Source: Zychaea mexicana (taxonomy: Eukaryota; Mucoromycota; Mucoromycetes; Mucorales; Lichtheimiaceae). Taken from it: 64,000 nucleotides of DNA. The position numbers were made by a program, and so were the translations under genes. This document shows, piece by piece, positions 10,894 to 19,637 of the stretch (the stretch's first letter is position 1; each line of letters starts with the position of its first letter). Where the stretch lies: assembly GCF_025766255.1 (NCBI RefSeq), contig NW_026516728.1:1-64000 (forward strand), given 5' to 3'. Below the pieces are notes generated by a model, which searched no databases, was not told the origin of the DNA, and saw only the letters and a program-made list of their open reading frames with translations.

Positions 10894-12894
10894 TCATTAG
10901 TTATACTTGTACTTATATTAGTATCTGTTGATTTATTTTTGACGCCAGTTTCTTTTTGTTATATCTATATCATCTATTATAGCCTGTTTTATATCCTTAT
11001 GCTTTTTAAAATATTCTTTTGACTGTATTTCTTCTACTATTTGCTTGTTTCTCCATTTATTTTTAATGTGTCTTTTTTTCTTTTTACGTTTTGGTATATT
11101 ATTTGGTATGTTGCAGTCACTGCTTTTCTCTGATTCAGATGTACTTACATCTATGTATTTATGATTCTCTATATCTTCTGGCGGGGTTTCCCAATCAGTA
11201 GTATCATTTACAACATCATCACATTTTATATCATTAAACACATCTTCCCAATGCCTACAATCTACTGATGATGGTACCTTTACAGTTGACCATCCTCTAT
11301 TATTTTGTTGAGGCATTTTATGTTGTTTATTGTTCTGTGTATTATTACTATTATGTTTTTCTTCTTGTTCCTTCATATATTCTTCTGTGTCAGCTAATTC
11401 TTGTAGTTCCTCTACGGTTTTATCCATCGGTGTATATTTTTTAATATCATCCTGACCACTATTATGTGCATAACGGATAAATGTATACTGATCTTGGTAT
11501 TCGTTTTCGAATTCACCTTTGTATAAGTCCTTATACATATCCATGTTTTCATAATATATGAATTTATTTTCATAATCCTTCACCACCTTCATTGTGTATG
11601 GATTCTATATTATATGACCTTTACGGTTCTTATCAACATAGATAATATATAAACGATTGAGCGTTGGCTCTAACTCATATACTGATTTGTTTTTGTATAA
11701 CATGTGCGGCATATAGTTACTATTCAGTATTATTGGCATATTTTTCTTTTTAGTTATTGACTTTGTGAATTTGCCATTAAGTTTCAACCGTGTTCCTTCT
11801 AACATTTGGTTTAAAAATGTTAATTTGAAATCAAAACCTGTTTCTTCATTATACATAAAATCATAATCATCATCCTTATAATCTGACCAATCATTTTGTT
11901 TATTCATTAGATATGATCGATGGCCACCTTGTTCTAATACATCAATGTTATATGTCTTACCTACATTTGATGGACCTACAATCCAGTATTGTGGTATCTT
12001 ATTTTTACCACCAAACATTGTTTCAATCCCAAACATAGACCACATATATAATTTATTTCCAGGGTTATTTTCCATATCGGCATCATGAAAGTAAGAATTT
12101 ACAGTATTATATTTAAATAGCAATTCTGGATATATTTTGGTAGCCTTCCGCATATTAAGCTGCTTCGTAATTAATTAATATCCAAGTAACTGTTGGTGCA
12201 TTTTTCTGGTCTTAACTTCATAATTTGGATCCATATTATAACAAATATAATCTTTTCCTTTCATACAGTAGCTAATGGACTTTTGTGGATTACCACCTGG
12301 TTTAATATTTGGAGTAACACCATCGATAGTAAAGAATTTATGTGCTGTTTTTGTGTCGAACCGCTCATTCATTTGTATCTATATATGAACATGTTTCTCA
12401 CCAGTTTCTGGTGCAAGTTCATCACATGCAATTGCCTTTTCAATGCGATAACCAATACATTTATGTTTTATAAACCATTCCATGATTTGTTCTTTTGTTA
12501 AATGGAAGTCCTTACAAATATATGTGAACAGCCCTTTAGTGTTTTGGAATCGGAATTCTTTGCCGCCCTGCGAGGAATCTGCACCAGAGGTGTTACCCTC
12601 TAACATTGCAGCGGAAAATTGAGGATTTGAGGATTTGAGGAATTTTGCAAAACCCTTAATCCGTCCCATTATTGCAGTACAGTTCTCGTCCCTTACTTCC
12701 TTTGTTATGTTAGCCTTTTTGAGGTCCTTTTCGAGTTCGACCCTTAGTTGGTCAGCAATTGTTTTTTCACTAACATCTTAATGATGTTCAGTAAGATGCT
12801 TTGCTCTTTCTATTAAGAGCATCAATGTTATTCCTAAAATAAGAATAAATTCAGCCATAATGGCAATAAATGTGAGGAGGTTCATTTGGTTCAT
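10894..12894 (-). pseudogene. CRESS-DNA type Rep (HUH endonuclease plus SF3 helicase) with N-terminal membrane segment
   Basis: One frame runs from ATG 12894 to TGA 10894-10896 with no frameshift, interrupted only by TAA 12778-12780, TAG 12379-12381, TAA 12175-12177, TAG 11605-11607 and the near-terminal TAA 10933-10935, 10918-10920 and 10897-10899. In order: a hydrophobic helix (codons about 6-28); a coiled, charged linker; rolling-circle motif I FTYI (12517-12528), the HUH motif HVHI (12382-12393), and the Tyr/Lys motif YCMK (12259-12270). The superfamily 3 helicase follows, with Walker A GPSNVGKT (11953-11976), an acidic Walker B region YDFMYNEE and motif C IILNSNY. The tail (11592-10933) is acidic then Lys/Arg-rich. 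Such Reps nick a replication origin and unwind DNA. With the standard code this is a chain of separate short frames. Confidence 0.75.
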
Positions 12895-13027
12895 GTTGTG
12901 TTTTCGTTGGGGTAGTTTTGTTGGAGTGCTAAAAAAAATATAACAAATATATTTTGCTTTATATTCTGTGGTGTTATTTTTATATTAAAAAAAATTCAAT
13001 TTTTATTTTTTTCAAATATTTAAATGT

Positions 13028-13051
13028 ATGCATGCTAAGACATTCATGCAT
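13028..13051. repeat. Stem-loop just outside the right inverted repeat
   Basis: ATGCATG (13028-13034) and CATGCAT (13045-13051) form a perfect 7-bp stem around the 10-nt loop CTAAGACATT. It lies about 20 bp outside the putative right terminal repeat of the composite element, upstream of rep. CRESS replicons carry an origin stem-loop near rep, so this is a candidate, but the loop does not contain a familiar nonanucleotide. Confidence 0.4.
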
Positions 13052-13188
13052 GAATTATTTCAATAAAAATTAATTTGGCTATCCTGATATATCTTAGCTA
13101 ATAAGTCATCTAGGGTTACTAGATCGCATTAAAATCGTCATAACCATGGCCAGTCCCCAATGTTTGTAGACTGTACAGCTTCACTGCA

Positions 13189-13509
13189 ATGGAGTTTCGA
13201 TTGACTGCCGAGACATTCTACAAAGGGTTTGTCCCTTTGGTTACACTTGTCTGGTTGTGTAAGTCATTGTTGAAGGCAACGCTCAAGTCCTTACAGGAGG
13301 ATGATGATATGTTCATACCACCAATTGAAATGCTTACCCGACAACCCACGATACCAGCTTGTATGACATCTCCAAGATCGAAGAAAAGGAAAGATGTCAA
13401 AAAGGACCTCACAAGCCGACGATCTGTATCTTTAAGTCTTAGCATGTTTATCTCTTACACTATTTTTTCTTCTTCAAGTCATTATGGAAATCAATTTCCT
13501 TTATTATAA
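13189..13509 (+). pseudogene. Probable C-terminal exon of the split mucoralean family gene
   Basis: An open frame encodes MEFRLTAETFYKGFVPLVTL and continues with WLCKSLLKATLKS and a Lys/Arg-rich region KKRKDVKKD. Its base composition matches the gene fragment at 6853-9156, not the AT-rich element between them, so it is probably that gene's distal part. MULE copy 2 begins about 60 bp further on. No domain was recognised. Confidence 0.4.
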
Positions 13510-13569
13510 TATTCATCACCAATTCCTGCTGAAACACAACATCATTGTCCTCTCCAACATTATGTAAAG

Positions 13570-13700
13570 GAATCACTACGCACACGACAAAACTTGACCT
13601 CGCGCACGACATTGTTTTTGGCAGTTTAGTATTCCGCAGTTGTCGTGTGCACCGTCTCTTGCACAGTTTGAAAGACCCTGCACACGACATAGATGGTAGA
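13570..13700. repeat. Left terminal inverted repeat of MULE copy 2
   Basis: GGAATCACTACGCACACGAC and the following 110 bases recur in reverse complement at 18625-18745 with scattered substitutions and a small indel. Long terminal inverted repeats of 100 bp or more are typical of Mutator-like elements. Confidence 0.8.
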
Positions 13701-13841
13701 TACGGTAATATGTACCACAATGAAATCGAATAAGCTTACATGCGGGCGATGGATTATTAATGTCAGCTAGTTATGTGATGAATATATTACAAAAAACTTT
13801 TTTTTGTGTTTGCCTTTCTTTTTTTCTTCGCAAAGAATACA

Positions 13842-16800
13842 ATGGAATCCATTACCGAGCTGTGTTTCGACACTTTAGACGGTCTAAAAGAAGCAGTAAA
13901 TGGCTATGCGATCAGTAACGAGTTTTCGGTCATCAGTAAGATTACGAATAAACGTGCTTGCACATTAGTATGCAAACATGGCGGTGGCTATAAACCACAT
14001 CGAGCAGCACAAGTGGATAAGATGGCAGCAGATGGTTGTCAGGTATGGTTCTTACACCCAAATATAATAAATAGTATGAGAATAACTAGGGCTATATTTT
14101 GTTACAGGAGAAAGAACATGAAGATAGTACCGAAGAGACAAGAACCAGGTCTGGCGATACCGAAATGTGTAAACCAAGAACATACACTTGCGCTAATGGT
14201 GTGGAAAAGAGGTATCCTAAGTGACGATCCGTCAAGACGCAGTGCTCGTGGTCGATATATGCCAGCTGTGGCAAGAAGACAAATTATAAATGGAAGGTGC
14301 AGACAGCGGTAGCCGACATTCCGCCACATAATCATCAACTTACACGAGATAACCAGATATAAGCGTCGTACCGGGCAATGACAGGCCATGAACAAGTCGA
14401 TATTGCCATTGAACTAGACGCAAGGATACCGCCTCGTCAGATTTTACAGCTACAGTCGAATAAACGTTTTACTGCAAAAGATATCTACAGCTTAAAATCT
14501 CGACTGGAAAGCAATGATGCTCAACATGATGAGCTGCCCACTATCATGGAGTACTTCAAGTCATACAATTTCATTGCACGTTACCATACCGAAAGTGCAA
14601 CGAAAAAAGTCAAATCTATTTTTGTCACGCACCCACGAAGCATCGAGCGCGCAAGAATGTTTCCAGAGTTGGTAGTTATTGATGCTACATACAAAACAAA
14701 CATGAACAAAATGCCTGTCGTCAACATCGTCGGTATTGATAACCTCTGCTCCGAAAAAGGTGCTCGCAGTCTACGTTCGTTTGTTATTGGAACAGCTGTT
14801 GTTGCAGATGAAAAGGCCTTGTCTTATGTTTGGATACTGAAAACACTCGGCGAACTGGCATGGCCCGACAGCTGCGGAATCAAGCCCCATCTTTTTGTCA
14901 CTGACGACGATCATGGTCTTACTTCTGCAATTGCCCAGGTTTTCCCCGGAAAAGCGCACATATTGTGTGCTTGGCATATAAGAAAAAACTTTGTTGCCAA
15001 GGTGACCAAGACATTTGTTAAAGATTCGCCGATCTGTGCAATCATATCTCGACGATGATCTGGACAAGAGATGAAAACGTATTTCTTGATGTCATTCGAT
15101 TATTCAACGATAGTGTTTCCAAGGGACAGCCTAAAAAAGGAGGAGACAAGAAGCAGTTGCACGAGTATTTGAACATGTAGGATATTTTAATTGCATGCGA
15201 GCTAACAGATACAAATCAAGAATAATGTGTATGTCCTGCTCTTTTTATTGACTTGTACGTTCCTTTACTTCTTTATTGTTGTTCTAGCATATTAGGTTGC
15301 GTGAATACAAGAAACGATGGGCTGGACCATGGGCAGAGGAGCATATGCATCTTGGAGCAAGGTCAACTCGACGCATTGAAGGAGCACATGCCGCATTAAA
15401 GGATGTCTTGGGTAAAGCTGACAGAATGTTGCATTTGTTCAAATCGTTCCACAAATATCTATGTTCATCGGTGAGTATAATCATTAAAAGATTTGGATAT
15501 AGAAAATTATGCTAATGATGCGATCGTATAAAGGATTCTCTGGCTTATATGCAACATGAGAAGGAGGTTTTATCGAAGTGGGTTGTCAAGGTTAAAGATA
15601 CAGCAATAACAAAAAGAGTATCAGCTTTTTTTGGTATCATTTCGCAATTTGCGATCAACGTCGTTATATCTAAATTGTTTGCCGCTCGCCGTTTGACGCC
15701 GGGATCGTCGCAATGTAATAGCTGTGAAGTCTTTGTCAATTACCGTTTGCCGTGCAGACACTATTTTTACGAGTTTAATGATCAAGAAATCTTGCATCCC
15801 AATATATATGACAAAAGATGGAAATTGGTATCAAGTACAAGTATGTAACTTATAATGTCGCAGCTAAAGTCAATATTCTGGTATGGAATTAACAGTTCAC
15901 ATGTCACATAGCAAGAGTATCTGAACAACCTGTCATCGAAGAACTTGGAACCGATATCAACGATATTGAAGAAGATGCGTTGGAGCTAGATTATCAAGAG
16001 CTTAAAGATCGAATTGACAACTTATTTATCGATGCGCAGACGGGTCAACAAAAGCAAGACTTGATATCATGTATACGTACGGCTTTAGATCAGTACAAAC
16101 CAATACCCATTGAAGATCTAGAGTTGCCGACCGCTGTCAGAACCAAAGGACGGCCGAAGGGTGCTATTGGATCGAGGCTACCATCTTACTTTGAGATTAT
16201 CGAACAAGATGCGAAAGAAAAAGAAAAATCAGAAAGAAGAAAAAAAACTGATACTGAAAAAAACGAATCCAACCCGACGGTCAAAAAAAGTAAACTTACA
16301 ATGATTGAGAACGGTTTTGAAGAGCTTTGGCCAAACAAAAAGCGTAATACACAGGCCTAGGGGATCAAAGGTATAGGCATATATTTGAGTAGTAGTGGTT
16401 TCATATATATGAACTTACACCGTTTGCTGTGTAGCTCGACAATACATCCAGATATTCCATTGTCGTACATTACAGACTCGGTCGAGATAAAGCCGGACGG
16501 ATGGTGTGGGTTCAGAACTTTGTCGAATCTCGAATATAAAAGCAATCAAGATAAATACGCCGACATCAAAAGAAGAGTGCATGAGTACGTGGTGGCTAAG
16601 GGAAAAAGCATTTTTTTGTCTTACATCTGTGGTGGCAGCCAGACGGAATATGAAAAACTGGTCAAAAGGATGTCTTATGGTGTCCGTCGCCTTTGGTGAT
16701 ATTGAGGCCGACTGTCCCAAGGAGTACTGGTTTGACGGAAGCGTGGATATTCAGTTGGCAGCCAATGCTTTGGAGCGGCCGATTGCTTGCTATACGTCTG

Positions 16801-17200
16801 GTCTATGGGCGAAATATCATCCGCCGTCGCTGACATTGCCACACTCTGTACCTTCGGGCAAACGATATAGTCTCCTGCCGTTCGTTATGCATTTCGTGAA
16901 TGGGAACCATTGGGAGCCGGTTCTGCTGCGATCATCTGTTAAAATGCAATGGCCCCCGTTATCACAGCGACATAAGCAGCAATGGAACGAGATCAACCCA
17001 GGTCACGATCACAAAACGTTTTGGAGGTACCTGCATATCAAAAAAACAGTGGATCAAGATTCAACAGCAAGTAGCCTAGAAAAAAGAAGACAAGCGTCAC
17101 CCATTCTGATTTTGGATGAATCTGACTGCGATATTGATATGGGAGGCGATCATCATGGTACCTATAACTTGCCGCTCTGTATCTTTGTATTCTAGTAACT
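13842..17200 (+). pseudogene. MULE transposase - SWIM - AT-hook-like - OTU protease (broken)
   Basis: Starts MESITELCFDTLDGLKEAV with a FAR1-like N-terminus, then an intron at 14044-14107. The transposase core (14378-15058) has the first Asp in VIDATYKTN and the second in FVTDDDHG; the Glu is in RRIEGAHAALK (about 15370). The SWIM finger is CNSCEVFVNY...CRH (about 15714-15770). An AT-hook-like GRPKG follows at 16151. The OTU domain has its Cys in KPDGWCGFR (about 16490) and its His in GNHWEPVL (about 16906). Lesions are in-frame TGA at 14221-14223, TAA at about 14357, a frameshift near 15050 and another near 16680. Both OTU catalytic residues are preserved, unlike in copy 1. Confidence 0.75.
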
Positions 17201-17230
17201 CTGAACACATTTGTTATACTATCTAGATCA

Positions 17231-18021
17231 TGGTGCAATAGCATGTCCCCATTGCCAAACACGCCTGCCATTACCGTTACCTCCTGCTGTACAGAATCAG
17301 TACGATGAATAGATACAAAAAGAAGAGAAGCATAAGAAACAAGAAGAACGCCGCATTAAAGAACTTTCAACGTCTCGTCGCCGCCGCTTCGATGAAGCAC
17401 GGATTAAACCCAAACCAGTTCGCTTTACTGAGCAATACAACTTCTGCAGCGTTCATAGGAAAGAAATGTTGATCAGGCCAGAAGGAATCGCCCAAGGTTA
17501 CCCAGCTCATATCGATTTTGCGACCTTGCCTTTGCGTGTAATGAATCATGTACCAGTTATGCAAGATATCATAGTCGGCAAAACCGAAAGCACATTCAAA
17601 CCGATGGAAACCGAATTCTACAGCCAACTTAGCCGAAGCGTTGCACGATCCGTATTCGCACGAATGGCAAGGGCTGAAAAATATTTGGCAAGTACAAAAG
17701 CTATCACTCATAAAATAAGTTACTAAATTATTGTTTAAAACAGCCTGGTTATTATGGACCCCGTGGAATGCAAATCATTATGGATTGTTTGACGAAAGAA
17801 CTATCGAAATCGAACCACCTGACAGCAGCAAATACAGCCCCGATGCCACCACTTCAGTTTGTTCAGCAGATTCTTGTTCCGGAGATGGCCGCACGACTTA
17901 TCCAAGAAGATAAGAATGTTTCTTACGACGACGTAGTGGATATCATGAAAAAGAGTGCTAAATTCGGCAGTGCCGTCAATCCCACCATGGATTCGGATGA
18001 AAGCGAAAGCAGTGATGAATG
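17231..18021 (+). pseudogene. RTC4-like domain downstream of the OTU in MULE copy 2
   Basis: After an intron ending near 17225 the sequence encodes ACPHCQTRLPLPLPPAV, an in-frame stop at about 17308, a Lys/Glu/Arg-rich stretch, then FCSVHRKEMLIRPEGIAQGY and IDFATLPLRV. A further intron (about 17714-17743) leads to PGYYGPRGMQIIMDCL and ILVPEMAARLIQEDKNVS, ending in an acidic Ser tail at 18019-18021. From memory this order matches the C-terminal RTC4-like domain (restriction of telomere capping 4), whose function in transposons is not known. It appears to be the tail of the same long transposon gene, though a separate second gene is possible. Confidence 0.6.
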
Positions 18022-18624
18022 ATTATAAAAAGAAACACGAATCATAACCCCTTATGCAGTTCTGCACTTTTTTGTGTCAAATGTCGTTTACCTCATCGTA
18101 CTCGACGATTTATGCTCTTCTTGTCTCATATTTAAGCTCTTGTGCCTTGTCTCCGGATTAATTGTTCTCTACAATCATATCAAAACCTATTTTCCTGGTC
18201 TCTTATGATATTTCTTACTACATGAATTGTTCTTCGCCCTCCAAATATTCAACTATTTGGTGTACACATTATTATCATCTTTCATTATATACTGTATACG
18301 TCGAATATTACATTGACCGTCAAAATTTTAACTGAATAGAATTACATGACAGCCCTAGCTCTGGCAAGTTAGAACACGAAACACAGGATATGTCTTTGCA
18401 TCCAATACCACCGTCATTGATATTAAAATTGTGAAAAAGCTTGGTGCACCGTCTACCCACTTTTCTATAGTCTTAGCTACGCTTTTTTTGTGCTGACTTA
18501 GAAATCTTCTCGCTTGTGCTTCACTATATTATAGTACTTATGTTGGCACAAATAAGTTGTTTGCTGGCCATTTGGATACACGGTATGCGAACATTCAAGT
18601 TACACGGTATATATCATCATAGTT
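18022..18624. other. Noncoding interior of MULE copy 2
   Basis: An AT-rich 600-bp stretch between the RTC4-like coding end and the right inverted repeat. I see no gene. Confidence 0.5.
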
Positions 18625-18745
18625 CTGTCGTGCGCAGGGTCTTTCAAATTGTGCAAGAGACGGTGCGCACGACAACTGCGAAACTGCCCAAAAAAAATGT
18701 CGTGCGCGAGGTCAAGTTTTGTCATGCGCGTAGTAATTCCCTTCC
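18625..18745. repeat. Right terminal inverted repeat of MULE copy 2
   Basis: Reverse-complement partner of 13570-13700. It includes GTCGTGCGCGAGGTCAAGTT, which matches the left repeat. Confidence 0.8.
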
Positions 18746-19637
18746 TTGGGATAAATATGCAGTGCAGGAGCGCGCACAATTTCTTTTTCAAGTCAACTAC
18801 CAGGATCAACAAACGTTCATATCAGATTCATGCAAGAGAATCTTCTAAAAGGCAATGACAGTGTTTCGTTTAAAAACTATTACTTATGTCAGAGAATTGA
18901 TGCACAAGACAACCCAGTATGGAATGCCTTATGGACCACCGCCACATGACGAACGAAACAACAGGCTTTACGTTGCCGAAGCAGATTACAATAATTGCTT
19001 GGTTGGAACTTTGCAGTCAATTAAATCGCACCAACATAACGTTTATTATATGTGTATCCTGACGTAAGACCATATGGCTCAAGGCTTGGCGATACATCAA
19101 AAATTTGACCTTCTTTGAAGTCACCAATTGTTACTAGATCACACCTGAGTTCACAAATTTTTTACACTACTGTTATACAAAATGGTGCGTTCGCCTTATA
19201 ACCATCAATTTTTTTTACCTCAGCTTTACTCTCTTATAAAGTCCCCAAAAATCAATTATACAGTCCAATGTGCTTCACAATACCTTTTTTCGCTCGTTTG
19301 CTTTCGTTATTGAAGAATAATTTTGTACTTTTGTAAAAAAAACTCACAACAGCTCCTATACGTATATACTCGCCTACATCCTACACGTCTTAACTTTTTA
19401 CTTTTCATTTAAAAGATGCCGCCATTAAGACAAAAACAGAAGGCCACCCGAAGAAGGACGCGTGCGCCGGATGGAAGAATCACTGCTGCCAGGATTGCTG
19501 AGAAACAATCGAAGCGATATAAATCCCACCGGCGCGTGGGTGTACAGGATTAACTGCCCCGTTTCAGGGTATACGCCGTTTTTTCTATTGCTAATCCTAT
19601 ACATTTTGACGTTTCGCATATATACCTACTGTATCAT
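18746..19637. other. Spacer with weak coding potential
   Basis: A frame at 18855-19067 (starts MTVFRLKTITYVRELMHKT) is open but unrecognised. A 45-codon, strongly basic frame at 19415-19552 (starts MPPLRQKQKATRRRTRAPDG) has a pyrimidine-rich, TATA-like upstream region and could be a small protein or a truncated first exon. Neither is supported by a family. Confidence 0.3.

Larger units (their letters stand above)
9220..13010. mobile_element. AT-rich composite element: DDE-chromodomain transposase plus CRESS-type Rep
   Basis: The 3.8-kb segment is much richer in A+T than its flanks. Near its ends, AATAAAAATTGAATTTTTTT is read inward from the left (about 9221-9243) and from the right in reverse complement (about 12982-13004). 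Two convergent genes start inside these repeats: a DDE transposase on the plus strand from 9312 and a Rep on the minus strand from 12894, meeting tail to tail near 10,800-10,930. Flanks on both sides look like parts of one decayed fungal gene, which supports insertion. Exact ends and target duplication could not be fixed because the flanking sequence is of low complexity. Confidence 0.65.
13570..18745 (+). mobile_element. MULE copy 2: 5.2-kb Mutator-like element with complete inverted ends
   Basis: The element is bounded by inverted repeats of about 120 bp (13570-13700 and 18625-18745) and carries one long plus-strand gene region (13842-18021) encoding transposase, OTU protease and RTC4-like domains. 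A 9-10-bp target duplication, usual for MULEs, was not found. It lies immediately right of the CRESS/DDE composite element. Confidence 0.75.

Noticed and set aside
10834..11022. Open frame continuing in the transposase frame past its TAA (hydrophobic, rich in Leu/Ile/Tyr)
   Set aside because: It is antisense to the Lys/Asp/Ile-rich rep tail, which explains its composition; the chromodomain end at 10794 is a natural terminus.
12193..12501. Plus-strand open frame with hydrophobic, Cys/Phe-rich translation
   Set aside because: Shadow of the rep gene on the opposite strand.
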